NCBI GenBank assembly: GCA_009760855.2
Contig: WPIO01000010.1
Location: forward strand, 4,929,501-4,993,500
DNA from: Cristatella mucedo
Taxonomy: Eukaryota > Bryozoa > Phylactolaemata > Cristatellidae
Direction of reading: 5' to 3'
Length of the DNA: 64,000 bases
This document shows, one piece after another, positions 1-17,084 of this stretch. Each line of letters begins with the position of its first letter. Position 1 is the stretch's first letter. A model generated the notes under the pieces. It searched no databases, had not been told where the DNA came from, and was given only the letters and a program-made list of their open reading frames with translations. Both the position numbers and the translations under genes were made by a program.

Positions 1-66
1 TATACATTTTTATAGTATCCTCAGAGAACTTAATCTCTTTCTGGGCACTTTACATTTAACTGCAGG
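1..66 (-). mobile_element. LINE A / SINE 3'-tail fragment
   Basis: This is the antisense of the shared tail: cagagaacttaatctcttt and gggcactttacattt. It could be the end of a LINE A copy or of a tail-bearing SINE, and the window edge cuts it. Confidence 0.55.
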
Positions 67-149
67 AATTTTACTCTACAGCGATCAGCACAGCATGGCC
101 AGCAAAAACTGTTACATAGTCTCAATATGATGTGAACCGGCAGCTATGG

Positions 150-345
150 AGCCTAATAAAAAAGCTAGCTGATTTAACAGCCTCTTTTGTTTAGCGACAG
201 AAGAGCCTTCACGGCTATCACAACCACTAGCAGCGGTAAAGGATCGCCCACTGCAGGATTCGAGCCCACGACCTCGGTCCGGGGTTGTAAAAAGCCTTAC
301 CTAGCGTGTCATTGCGGCTCACGGCTTATCGACAAGGCTTATCGA
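150..345 (-). mobile_element. tRNA-derived SINE, type 1
   Basis: It contains an antisense 3' tail CTAGCTGATTTAACAGCC, body ggctatcacaaccactag and B-box region gattcgagcccacgacctcg. It is one of about nine type 1 copies in this window. Confidence 0.75.
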
Positions 346-617
346 CCATGCTGGCTCACCATCAAGTAACATATTGACTTTAAAAGTTCTTTCTTTCTTT
401 TGCCTATCTACCCAAAACTACTACCTAATCAGGCTAGGCATTGTATCACCCATCGCCTGACTCGGGCCTTTTACCTCAGCCTCTAATCAACCTCGAGTCC
501 TTGGAGATTATTCCTCTATGTTGTATGCACCTAAAGCCTAGAACTTACTTCCGACAGACGTTAGGACGACTGACATTTGTGTGTATGTCATCGGTAACCA
601 AATGACACACCTACTTT

Positions 618-712
618 ATAGCATATGTAAATTGCCTATAAGAGATTGGGTTCTCTTAGGGTGCTATAAAAATGCTTTATTTTATTAAAGCTATTAACAT
701 TACTATTATTGT
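618..712 (+). mobile_element. LINE A 3' tail fragment
   Basis: GTAAATTGCCTATAAGAGAT, then GTTCTCTTAGGGTGC and an AT-rich end, match the tail consensus. Confidence 0.55.
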
Positions 713-785
713 TCCATAAACACTTAATTTTCATCTAAGTTGCAACTACAGATGTTAGACTGCCCACACTAAGCAGTTGTCTAAT

Positions 786-1712
786 AAGAATAATTTATTA
801 GTGTATTGCCTCCAGAAACCCTAATCTCTTTCTAGTCACTTTACATTTGCTGTAAAAAAGCATGATCGAATGGTTGCTGGTAACATGCACGATGTCAATA
901 AGCATAGCATGGTTAGAGGTGACATGCACAGTGTCAACATGTAAAATATGCTTAGCAGCAGTCTTCACACTGTCATCACACATAAGCACACAAAGGACGA
1001 ATCACAAGCACCCACTAAATGCTGTGATAAACCGGTGCATTTTAGCTTCTTTTTAAATGTCGTCAAGTCAGTGAATGTCATGGCATCAGTCGGTAGTAAG
1101 TTCCAGGTTTTGGGAGTATACGAACTAAAGATTTGGTCTCCAAAAAATTTGAGGTTCACTCGAGGTGTAGCTAAACGATCTGGTTCAGTAATTAGGGTGG
1201 CACGATACCTAGCCGTGTAACAAGAGGCAGAATAACGCTGATAGGTAGGCTGGAGTCAGAGAATGAAAGGACCTAAAAGTGAGTGACAAAACCTTGAAGT
1301 CGATCCGTTGCTTGACTGGTAGCCAGTGAAGGTCGGCAAAAAGTGGTGTGATGTGGCAACTGCTATGCTCACAACAGACAAGCCTAGCTGCAGAGTTGTG
1401 CACGAGTTGTAAGCACCTGATTGCACAGGCCAGTAGGCCAGCAAGCAGTGAGTTACAGAAGTCAAGATGGGATGTCACAGATGCATGGACTAACGTAGAT
1501 GTGGTATCTCTGTCTAAACAAGCCCAGATTGTAGCAATTTTATGTAGCTGAAAGTAGACAGACTTGACTATGGAGCTGATGTGGTCGTCTAATGAAAAGT
1601 CACTTTGGAACATGACACCAAGATTTCGTGCAGATTCAGCAGGAGATATGCTGGCAGAGCCGATTGAGTGTTAGCCGTTTTAATTTCTGAATCACACTTA
1701 GTTTGCCCATAA
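786..1712 (-). mobile_element. LINE family A (CR1/L2-like), 5'-truncated
   Basis: The minus strand encodes the C-terminal part of a LINE ORF2 (SDFSLDDHISSIVKSVYFQL, SHLDFCNSLLAGL, DLHWLPVKQRIDFKVLSL) and then a 3' tail at 786-855. The frame is broken in places. The 3' tail is the conserved block 'aaagtgactagaaagagatta...' seen in the other copies. Confidence 0.85.
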
Positions 1713-1717
1713 CTAGT

Positions 1718-1838
1718 AAGTAGACTGCGGACCGAAAGCGGCTTAGGCTGTGAGTGCGCTATACAAAACTCCCCTGCGTAGCACCCACATAGTCTGTGTG
1801 GCTTTTTGGAGTTACAGACAGAGATACATTCCATAGCA
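1718..1838 (+). mobile_element. LINE family B 3' end
   Basis: GTACCGAAAGCSGCTTAGG-type text (here GACCGAAAGCGGCTTAGG), GCGCTATACAAAACTC and GGAGTTACAGACAGAGATAC are the family B 3' blocks. It abuts the antisense LINE A. Confidence 0.7.
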
Positions 1839-1839
1839 T

Positions 1840-2235
1840 CACACTACAAGACACTAGTAATCTTGTTGCACAATAATGGTTCGTATGTAAGCAGAGGTGG
1901 CTTAAACGACTGGCAACTCCAGGCACCACCTTCACAACATTGGTCAGCTGTTGTACTGCTTACTGAGCTGTTCAGTGAATGTAACAGCCATTACAACACC
2001 GGATAAAACCGGTTCCATAGTTAAATAAAAACAGCAAGGGATAAATCTCGATGCAGCCATTGCTATGAAGATTCTGCATACAATTCACGTATGATGGAGT
2101 GCGAGAATACAGCCCCGAGTGAAATCTTTCGAGAACAGACTGCTAAGGGATGGAGCATAAAGCCGATGTTTTGCAGCAAAGGGAGAGCGAGCAAGTGATG
2201 TTAGGAAATAGAGAAAAATGCCGAGAATGACTGAG
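1840..2235. other. No gene recognised
   Basis: Unassigned sequence between a LINE B end and a GA repeat. The open frames here are short and without family signals. Confidence 0.5.
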
Positions 2236-2239
2236 ACGC

Positions 2240-2272
<33 letters not shown>

Positions 2273-2275
2273 AAT
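2240..2275. repeat. (GA)n microsatellite
   Basis: GA dinucleotide run with a few interruptions. Confidence 0.9.
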
Positions 2276-2289
2276 ATAGTAATAATATA

Positions 2290-2405
2290 ATTAATTTGTA
2301 TAGTATACTAAGAAAATGTAATCTCTATTCAGGTGCTTCACATGTGCCACGGGGTTCGAACCAACGACCTCGGCCAGACCTAGCACCTTAACCACTAGCC
2401 CAAAC
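2290..2405 (-). mobile_element. tRNA-derived SINE, type 2 (LINE-type tail)
   Basis: The antisense tail tgtaatctctattcaggtgc is joined to cacggggttcgaaccaacga (B box) and caccttaaccactagccc (A box). The tail is related to the LINE A 3' end. Confidence 0.72.
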
Positions 2406-2409
2406 CAGG

Positions 2410-4165
2410 GCTGGGGAGATTGGGGACTATGGGAGAGTAAGAGAAAGGACAGCTGGAGTGAGAGAAGAGAGACATAGGTGGCCTAGACGATCAGACATGC
2501 TACCCATTCCTTGGTGCTAGCAGCACCGTTGTGAGTCACGTGGCATGGGTACCACAGTCAAATGGATACATTGCCATGGCGACTGTCATAGTGCTGTGGT
2601 GCCCTCACTGCCATGCAATTTCGCACGGGCACAGACTCTCTTCATGATCACCACTTAGTTATGTAGCCGTCATTCTTACGTTCCCCTTGGTCGAACTCCA
2701 GCTGCACTGTACAGAGACAGATAATCGTTTGTGTCGTCTGTCTACTGGTAACACGATGGGTGTGATTCTAAAATGGAATCTAACCACACCTGGTGAATTG
2801 GTTGCGACCACCTGCTAACGACTTAAGTACTGAAGTTCATCAGTAAGCCTGGCTGAGTTGATTTGTGGTTGCTAAGTTATAGCTGACCTACAGTGAGTAG
2901 ACTATGAGCAGTTTAGCCAGGTGCCATTTTTGTTGGGTGGCTGGGATGTTCATGGTCTCCATAAGGAAACATTACTCAGACCTCTTTGGGGGGGCTTTAC
3001 GGCTCGACCTCTTGCCTGCCTGGTAACCCATCTATCAGCATATGCCAAATCCTATCGTTCATGCTTGCTGTGACTGCACTTACTGTGGGTCGGCTGGTGA
3101 TTCGAGAAGTGTGCAGCTATTTGTCGTTGGGCTAGCACCCACAAACTCGGCGTCACGCTTATTGCAGCCTGAAACCTTGGGTTCTAGCAACATCCAATAT
3201 CGGAATTGTGCAGGTTGTCAGTGTACACACATGCGCACGAAGGCACACTCATGCATACACTCAAGTACGCACGCACAAGCAATGAAACCCTGCAAGCATT
3301 TAACTATGCATGCAAAAGATGCTGTCTATACACCCATTCCCAAGTGGCATGTGTCTTACAACTGTGCTACTTGCCGATGTACGGTGCAGCTAAAGGTGCT
3401 GGTGTGCCAGCAATGCCGATGCTATCCGAGCTCTAAGAACGCTAGCCCAATATCCAAAGGGTGGTGGTAAGTTCTAAGAATTAAAGAAAGCTAGTCGGCT
3501 TCGAGCCGACTCCCGTGTGAGTGCACTTACACCACTGTTACTCACGTATACTAGCGTGCGCTCACGTGCTCATGTGCCGGTCGCTACAGTGAGTTGACTA
3601 AAATCAGCGGCTTCACAAGTGAGCAATCTCAAGATTGGGGAAGCATGGTTCAAAGGTAATGCTGTGTGAGCCAACTGTATCACTACCAGCTGTGCAGCAC
3701 ATAAGTTTAACTGTTGGCTCCTAGCTTGGGGCCTGCTGATTAGCAGCACCCGATGTTAGAGACCGTGTTAACATAAAAAAACAGCTCGGTGGTGGAGGCA
3801 GCACAGGAGCAACAACCATTACAACTACCTCAGTCGCCACGACCAGCTGCAGACCACTGCAGCTGAGCAGGCTGTAAGACAGGGCCCGGCTCATGTGAGA
3901 CTGGGCCCGGCTCAGCACAATCCGCTGCCAGGAGGTAAGCCGCATCTTCTGCGTCTGGAAGCTTTACATCAGTTCAGCAGTAAGCTGACAGCACGACTGC
4001 CGGGTCGCAGCCATCGCGGTCGCACGTGCACAGACAGAGGAGAGCCGCTGGGGCGGGCCACGACAACGTCAGCCAGCTCACTCAAAACAGCAGCACCCAC
4101 AAGTACAGGGAACGCTGCCGCGAGGAGTGCGTGCGCGAATCAGCTTCGGCACAGCCTGATGCACT
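2410..4165. other. No gene recognised; expected site of further TEX14-like exons
   Basis: The host gene should continue here on the minus strand after the donor at 4166-4171, but no kinase-like exon could be read. The region 3200-3300 has ACACATGC-rich short repeats. Confidence 0.45.
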
Positions 4166-4171
4166 CTTTAC

Positions 4172-9927
<5,756 letters not shown>

Positions 9928-10315
9928 CTTATCACACTGTAATGCTTTTTGGCGATTGAACCGGCAGTTCAGCAGATTAGCAGCTACTCGTGGACGCCAT
10001 ATCACCAGCGTGTAGCTTCTATACGTCTGCTTCGAAAGCTTTCCTACGATTGGATATCATTAACCAATAGCATTGCAACTCTGACCAAAGTACCCAGCAT
10101 CCGTACTCGGCAGACGCCCGAGGTTTTTAGCTACTACTGCTGTGAATAAGAGGAAGAAGCGACCCTTTTCGAAATATTTCTTCGTCTAGCAAGCATTCCA
10201 AAATGGTCATAGAGTCTTGAGCAATAACATTAGGTACTACCGTCATAGCATTTAGATAACTAACGACAGGCGTTCAAGTATTGCAAAGACCTTTCTAAAA
10301 AGAAAACAAACATAT

Positions 10316-10464
10316 AATTCGTTTGTATAGCACCCTAGGAAAACTTCTTCTCTATTCAGGCACTTCGCATATGCCACCTGGCTCGAGCCCACGACTTCTG
10401 TCATCAAACACATTCATCTTGACTTCGGTCGTTAAAGGCAAGCACCTTAACCACTCTGCCAAAA
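10316..10464 (-). mobile_element. tRNA-derived SINE, type 2, fullest copy
   Basis: In sense it reads GGCAGAGTGGTTAAGGTGC (A box), a duplicated GACCGAAGTC / GACAGAAGTC arm, B box GGGCTCGAGCC, then GAAGTGCCTGAATAGAGA and TAGGGTGCTATACAAAC. The last two blocks correspond to the LINE A tail. Confidence 0.78.
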
Positions 10465-10867
10465 CAGTAAATAAGATAAACCCAAGAAATCTAGAATTGT
10501 AGTCTTCGAAAATATAGGTAATTCTAGCATCCTAACTGATACTACCAAAGCATTTCGTCAAGTTGTAAACTAGGCTTTAGAGGCCTATGAAATTACCGGC
10601 AGCGATATAACTGTCTAAAAACTCCAATGATGACGCTTGCGTTATCCTTAGAGGTGTGTGGCATAATAATGTTCCCCGAACTTCCTTATGAGCCAAAGGA
10701 AACTATTAGCATACATATTAATTGTGAAAATGGTGTCCAGAAACCTTCGGTGGTGAGCGGCTTAAAAGTTCGGAAAAAGGCATATAGAGTAAAAACAGTG
10801 AAATCGAGATCTGGCCTCATTTACGTATCGGCAGACGAGCCTTAGTGGCTCCCCCCACGTGCAGTGA

Positions 10868-10955
10868 GGAATAAGAACGTGTCTGCTTCAGAACTTGAAC
10901 CCTCGATCTGCGTCATAAGGTCGTGAGGTGCGAGCTCCTTACCCCAGGGGTAAGA
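10868..10955 (-). mobile_element. SINE head fragment
   Basis: It contains cagaacttgaaccctcgatc with gcgagctccttaccccaggg. Only the tRNA-like part is visible. Confidence 0.4.
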
Positions 10956-13376
10956 TCCAGGGACACAGCTTCCAATCATATGCTGCATGGCCTGATCATT
11001 CGTATTATAGTACTTACGATTAATTCTCTATCTTGGTATCAATCTGAATCAGCTAATGAGTGACGAGAACCGACGGCTCGAAGAGCCACACACTGGCTCA
11101 AAAGCTTACTAAATCAAATCCCGTATGTTGTTTTTTTACGCATCTTTGAGTACGTTCCTCGATCAAATGTAATTACTCATAGTGATAGTCAGATTGCTTC
11201 GCTGGACAAGTTATAGTTAATATGAAGCGGTCTGGCCTAAAGTCGCTTAACGGTCTAGCTTGGTGTAGTCCGGGAGTTACCTAAATATTACCTGACTATT
11301 TTCAGAAGTGCCAACATTTACAATGTAAGGATGGAGGGTGAAAGAATTTGAAACAGTAGATCTATCACCAGGTTTTTGAAGACCACCCTTTGACTCACCA
11401 GTGCAAGGGATTGGATGAATGAAATAAGAGCTCGTTCATGGAAACGATGACATATAACGAAGGAACATTGGAGCTCAGTGTTTGATTCTATTAAGGTCAG
11501 AAAAGAAAATAATCTACACGCTATCGGCTGTGAAGCAATCGCATCTCGGTGGTACAAGGAGCAATCAACTGAAGCCTAGGAAAGGCAGAGGTAAAGCAGT
11601 GCATTGAGCAATAAATAAAAATAAGCCACCACTTTTCTCTGCTCCTTGCACGAGTTGACAGTCGAGACTGCTCAAATACAAATGCACATCGTAAAGATTT
11701 CTGGCTGATCCAACATCGTCCATAGTGAAGGATTGTCTTCTTGACAGATTGTTCATCTTTTTACTTGATACTGTTTTCGTGCACAGATTACACCAGCACT
11801 TTTTTACTTAACAATTCAATCATGACAGCATGGTCAAGTGTTGAGAAATCCAGTGAACAAGAACTTCAGCAATTTTTTAATGCACGCAATATCTAACAAT
11901 TCCTACAAAAGGCTTGTATTTAGAGGAAACCACTTTTTATCTTCTACTTGCTTTATCAGCATAATCTGGTGACAGAAGCTTTTACTCTGCGCGTCCTGGA
12001 CTGTGCAACTAACTTCCACAGTTCTTACTCAACGACAACTACTCTCCAGCTGCCGACTATAGCACATCCTTTTTTAGCCGTTCTGAGCTGCTACTTCCAT
12101 GCTACTCACTACCTCGACTGCTCTCCTGACTCAGCTATTCTTCTCACTTTCTCTTTGCTGAGGGAGATGAAGTCTGCTGGCTACTGAATGCGTACCGAAA
12201 GATGCTTAGGCTTTAACTTCGCTATACAAAACTCTCCTTGGTAGCATCTACATAGTCTTTGTGGCTTGGTGGAGTTACAGACGGAAATACATAACTCAAC
12301 TTAAAATGCTTATTATATAACTACGGACTTCATTGTGTATGTGCTGTCACTACAGTACGAGGTTCTACAGAAAATGGATCATTGTAATATGCGGTAGGGC
12401 TGAACCGTAGTCAACCGCGCAGAGTATAACCTGAAAAATATCCCTAGCTCTTCTTTTTGCCATCCAGTTGACGACCCTGCCGAAGATAACTGACTAGGTA
12501 GCAGAAAACGCACGAACTGTGAACGCTGCAAGCAGTTTCATGGTTTTGCTTCTTAATATAGAATGTCTATTTTTCGAGGCAACCTGGATTGGTTTCTATG
12601 GGCTGCATACCCATTTGCCCTATTGATCGACCCAACCAATTTAAAGAGATGCAGCCATGAAGCCAATTGGTGATAACTCGGCCTGCAACTACCACAGCTG
12701 CAGTTTTGGCATGGATATATACTCTACAGATGTTCAACATACTCAGATACTCGACCGATACTCTAATACTCATACTCAGCGGCGACAGTTCTATCCTCTG
12801 TTTGCTTCGTCGTTAGCTGAAGCTTGAACTTGAACGACAGCCGATCACTATAACATTGGGCGGCATAGTAGCATAGGAGCCTATAATTGGCTCGTGCACT
12901 AGCATCCGATGGACCGTAGCAGTGAAATGCCTACTGGCTATAGGTAGTAGTGCTGCCAAACGACAGCGAGTGGGCGGTGCTCACACCAAATTTATTGCTT
13001 AGTTTCAGTCGCTGCAGTCAAGTTGCATATGCCGGATGTGAAACTGGCAAAATGTAGCTCAGTAGCATTTCGATAGGGAAGAAAAAACGCAAGCACTGTT
13101 GTCCTGTCCTAAGGCTCAGCACGAGCATTACTTATGAATAAGCTGACGGTTGTGACCAGCACATTAAAATTAAAAGGAATAGATGATGCATCCATGAAAG
13201 TGAAAGTCTAGAAGAAACAAACGACAAGTGATCAACGTCCCGGTCATTGCACGAAATCATACACCGTCATTGTGCCGTGCCATGAGCACACCGATATCCC
13301 CTCAGACCTGCCCAGCAGCACCGGGGAGGCATTATGCACGGGCAACACGATAGGGCCGACCGAAGCTGAATGCCGG
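10956..13376. other. Intergenic or intronic, apart from LINE B at 11950-12300
   Basis: No exon was recognised. If the PNT gene has an ETS domain, its exons should lie on this strand, but none shows the expected W and R/Y-rich signature. Confidence 0.45.
11950..12300 (+). mobile_element. LINE family B 3' part
   Basis: It contains ACGACAACTACTCTCCAGC, CTGCTACTTCCATGCTACTC, the ACCGAAAGATGCTTAGG block and GGAGTTACAGACGGAAATAC. An open frame at 11948-12187 is the old ORF2 end (SPDSAILLTFSLLREMKS). Confidence 0.75.
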
Positions 13377-13687
13377 TTAGGCTTTCACACTGTGAAAATA
13401 TCTGCCCATCGTAGCAACCAGCATCTGCAGAGGAGTTAGTGTCTCGTCCGTCGATGGAGTTGCATCGGCCTTCTGTCGAAAGAAGGCTGCTCGATGGAGG
13501 CGAAGCTGGAAGTCCCGGAACAAGAACTTGCCACCCACTGGTACGCGATCCACGAACATCCCCATGTTCATGAGGCATAGCGCCTTCCCATTCATGTCGA
13601 ACCTGTCAGCTCGGAGAACAATGTTGTACATATTCTGCATGTACTTCAACCACCGTTGGACGTCGCATTTTGTCCAGACTCTTGGAT
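13377..13687 (-). CDS. Exon encoding an ETS-type Pointed (PNT/SAM) domain
   Basis: The frame opens after a plausible acceptor (TTGTAG at 13688-13693) and runs to a stop at 13377-13379. The true 3' donor may lie inside this stretch. The peptide starts PRVWTKCDVQRWLKYM and continues through FDMNGKALCLMNMGMF and FLFRDFQLRLHR. This matches the Pointed domain layout of W-x5-V-x2-WL, then the 'MNGKAL' helix and the final leucine-rich helix. Among ETS proteins the NGKAL form recalls the TEL/ETV6-Yan group, whose domain oligomerises and represses transcription. I found no DNA-binding ETS domain on the minus strand down to 10 kb. It may be in exons I cannot see, or the protein may be a PNT-only regulator. 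Calling the PNT fold is fairly safe; the subfamily is tentative. Confidence 0.7.
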
Positions 13688-14564
13688 CTACAATAGAACG
13701 ACGTGTCTCCGATCAGAATAAAGAAATACAACCGCGATCCGGGCTTCCAGCCGAAGCCTAATCATTCAGCATTGAACGAAAAGGACAGGGCACGGCCAAT
13801 GGTTAATATCTGCTCAAGCCCCGAAAGCGCTGGACCTACTCTATACGCCGTCACCGAAATACCGATTTGGTGAAATTCGCACGAATCGTAACAGCTAAGC
13901 ACATTCCAATAACTCATCGACGCCAGACGGAGCCAAAGCTCTCTCAAGCAAAAAACTGAGTCCACGGTCATGCTGCTACATGCAGTGGAAGGGACCATTA
14001 GCCATTACAGTAGAGATTAGACTCCGAATCCGCTGGGCTTTTCATAGCGTGGCGACTGGCCAGGAAAGTCAAGCAGACGGGCAAGCCAACATGCGCCAGC
14101 TTTGTGGGGGGGAGGGGGAAACGGTCTGGTAGCAACACTCTACGGATGTACACAGCTAAGCCATCAATCATCCCGCCCTATCCAGGTGGGAGCCTAAATC
14201 GCCCCTTCGAAGACGCGTGACCTAGAATTCACCTGTGTGTCATGTGGGCAGCGCTTGCTTGCTCGATTGTCACGTTCCCGTCTCTATTAGCCTGCCCGTT
14301 TAAATAGGGAGGCAAGCACACGGTGCAGGTACGTACCTTCTGGCAGAATAACTGCGGGGACTTTTTCACTCTCCTGATCGCTTCTCAAACTACAAAGTAG
14401 CATACACTCATGGTCAGCTAAGATTTTGATGCGAAGTACTCGAACAGATCACTTTGATTTAGCAGCGGCACCTAAGTTGTGGGTCGGCGGACTGCCCGGG
14501 AGATCGCACAACCCCGTGCGCAGCTGGCTGACAAATAGTGTCGGCGGCAGTCACTCGGTCTTAC

Positions 14565-14752
14565 CTCTTGCTTCTTTTAGGGCTGAGGTCCAGAGGGCAG
14601 TCCTGCGACGCGTCAAAAACGACCGGCTGACGCTCCAGCACGCTCATTTCAATCCACCGCCGCTTCAGCTTCAGTCCCTGAGCAACTGGCGAGTCGTCTG
14701 CGTTGCTCTCAGATCCTGGCGTTGAACACGTTCTCTCAGTGCTTACTGACAT
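14565..14752 (-). CDS. First coding exon of a PNT-domain regulator, with PLDLS motif
   Basis: The ATG at 14752 has a purine at -3. It opens 62 codons plus two bases, ending at a strong donor (AAGAG/GTAAGA). The peptide is polar, with an acidic stretch, a basic KLKRR cluster and a C-terminal CPLDLSPKRSK. PxDLS is the known docking motif for the corepressor CtBP, and the flanking basic residues could act as a nuclear signal. The next recognisable exon on the same strand, about 0.9 kb on, encodes a Pointed domain. The phases of the two exons do not join directly (2 versus 1), so at least one exon between them is missing from this model. That both belong to one gene is inferred from strand, spacing and theme. 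Confidence 0.5.
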
Positions 14753-15465
14753 TTCCGCTAATGGTGCAGACCTGCTGCCCTAAATAAGCAACTCCTAGGC
14801 TCGCGAGACAAAGTCGTCGGCGGTAGCGATACAGACCAGCTGCACAGCACGTCCGACCGCCAGCGGTCTTTGGCTGCTTCTGACTAACGAGCCTTGAGTA
14901 CCACTCTTGCGGAACGCCCACTAAGCCCCCCAAGAATCCCGACGAAAACACCGTAGGCTTAGGGATGCAATGATTAACGACCTTAGTACCATATTCTTGA
15001 TATATTATTGATTAGACAGGAAGCCATTAAACATCCGCGAGACCTATTAGGACCCAGAGATGTTTCATCTAGACAGGTTCGCGCGTCATGTGCACTGGTT
15101 TAGGGAGCAGGTCACGACGTTAAGACGCAGAACTAGCTGAGCCGGGCGTACAGCGAAAGTGCCGTGGAGAACCAAGTCATTTTTGCCTTTGGCAACGGTC
15201 TCCCCACTCTCCGCAGAATGCTTCTACGTGCATTCTATGTGCATGCAACTTCTGCGGATCCCAAATAATACTAGCAGGGCGTGCAAACGATGCTGACGTT
15301 AACGACGAGCATCTGACTGCAGCTAAATGTCAGGCAAAAGCGATGGCAACGGGGAGGGATGGAAAATCCGGAGCGACTTCGAGTGACCCTCAGCTCTTAG
15401 TTAGGCGTCGCCCTTCGAAAACAGCTGCACAGTGCCTGCGACAGCCCCAACGCCTTGGTGTACAC

Positions 15466-15665
15466 CAGTGGTTCTCAACCTGTTGGTCTCGACCCCTTTG
15501 GTGCAGGGGGGGGGGGTCGAACGACCCTTTCACAGGGGTCGCCTAAGACCATCGGAAAACGCGCATTTCCACATTTTGCACACAATAATTTTATAGTTGG
15601 GGGGTCACCACAACATGAGGAACTGTATTAAAGGGTCGCGGCATTAGGAAGGTTGAGAACCGCAG
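15466..15665. mobile_element. SPIN-like non-autonomous hAT element (MITE), 200 bp
   Basis: The element starts CAGTGGTTCTCAACC and ends GGTTGAGAACCGCAG, imperfect inverted termini. It is bordered by 8-bp direct repeats gtgtacac (15458-15465) and gtgtaaac (15666-15673), which fit the hAT target pattern nTnnnnAn. Internal blocks such as GTCGCCTAAGACCATCGG, AATTTTATAGTTGGGGGG and AACTGTATTAAAGGGTCGC match, as far as I can recall, the ends of the SPIN (Space Invaders) MITE family. A G-run near 15508 and two mismatches at the 3' terminus suggest some age. It has no coding capacity and depends on a transposase in trans. It lies about 0.7 kb upstream of the PNT gene's first exon. Confidence 0.85.
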
Positions 15666-15899
15666 GTGTAAACGAAGCTGCCGTTCGACGACTTGCAGCC
15701 TGGCTGAAGCCGTATTCCGTTCCTTTTACGATTCTCGAATAGCTGAGGCAATTCAGATCCGTAAAAAGCCACTTACAGTCGGGAGTACAGCCGATAAACA
15801 GGTAGATACAGTTGATAAACCGGTAATAGTGAGATGATCGAATTGAGCTCGAAAACACTCTACTTACGAAACGGCTGGTGCATTCGCCCTCCCACAACA

Positions 15900-16135
15900 G
15901 GGAGTTACAAGGCGCTGGGGGCGTACTGCACCTGTCAACATCCCACTCACCTATTTTCCTACTATACGGACGTTCAACGGTTCCGGTTAGCGAGCTAAGA
16001 GACCTAGTGGCTGAGGGTGGTTTTCGGTTACCGCCCTTGCAATTAGATTTATTAGATCCAGACCTCGGTCCAACCTTCGTGAGTTGGAAACGCCAGCTAG
16101 TGAACGACATGTTCAAAAGCGTCTCGACGGATTAA
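15900..16135 (+). pseudogene. Possible Gypsy integrase C-terminal scrap
   Basis: An open plus-strand stretch contains TSHSPIFLLYGRSTVPVS, which resembles the SPFFLLYG motif in the C-terminal part of Gypsy integrases. Nothing else of an element is clear around it. It may be a fragment of an element upstream of the one at 17.3-21.5 kb. Confidence 0.35.
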
Positions 16136-16917
16136 CCGGTGGCTACTGCCACTCGCATGGCTATTGTATTCACTGCTCAGGCCCAGCCGTGCAGGAGCTT
16201 TCAGAACTGTTTAAGTATGATAGCAAAGATCAGCATAAAGTTATGGAGAATGAAGAAGCGGTCTGCACACCTCGCTAAACGAAGTACTACTAAAAAGTTG
16301 TCAGTTTTGGGCAGGCAAATTGGTCCAATTTTAAAAACACGGATCGCATGATCAATGCTTTGACACTGCAGACGCTTTGCATTACATTTAAAGACGCAAA
16401 TTGCAGCGCTCATGGTGGTTAACTACGCAGGCGTACGCTTCCAGCTTCATGCAGGAACTGCCGTCATTACAATAAATCAATGTTTTGTACAAAAACACCA
16501 GCTTTTGGGTATATCAGAACGCAACATCTTGGGACAGTGGCTTCCAGTCAGAAGGGCCGACCTTGCTATGAGATGAGCCCGAAGGCAGATACTGCAACTG
16601 TCGTGCCCTTTATCATTGTGTCAGACAGGCTCACATACCTGCTTTGTGCGAGTGGTATTCAAGCCACGAGACTGACAACCGTGCATGTCGCACTTTTATC
16701 GCACAACTACGGATGGCTGAAGCAGAGGACTTCAGTCGCCGAGGTGTAACCAGAAGAATTACCGATCGAACAGTGCGTCCCAAAGTTCGACTTTTCTGAC
16801 TAATACCCATTTCGTAGCAAGATACGATCGAGCAAGATCAGTAAGGATTGGTCATGCGAAGCATTTTAATAACTGTAAGGGTGCCGCCAGAATGAGTCAA
16901 TCAGATAATAAATAAAT

Positions 16918-17082
16918 AAATATTTGCTGATTTAACAGCCTCATTTCCATAACGGCAGAAAAGATTTAACGGATATCACCACCGCTTGCAGTTGGCAATG
17001 CAGGATTGCCCAATGCAGGATTCGAACCCACGACCTCGGACGCGAAGAGCGAGCACCTTAATTCTTGTTCGATAAACCGTGA
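16918..17082 (-). mobile_element. tRNA-derived SINE, type 1
   Basis: It contains gctgatttaacagcctcatt, a duplicated GCAGGATT stretch, and the B-box complement GGATTCGAACCCACG. It abuts the inverted Gypsy RT fragment. Confidence 0.8.
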
Positions 17083-17084
17083 AT

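Noticed and set aside
3042-3470. 142-codon plus-strand frame
   Set aside because: It is Cys/His-rich only by composition, lies over CACA-type simple sequence, shows no motif, and the host gene on the other strand is expected here.
10627-10845. 72-codon frame with a protein-like look (PELPYEPKETISIHI)
   Set aside because: No splice context, no family recognised and a poor start; it is too short to support alone.
13762-13998. Linking exon of the PNT gene
   Set aside because: Open on the correct strand, but no acceptor/donor pair with the needed phases could be supported.
15628-16116. 162-codon minus-strand frame
   Set aside because: It overlaps the SPIN-like element and a plus-strand Gypsy-like scrap, has no motif, and is a chance frame.
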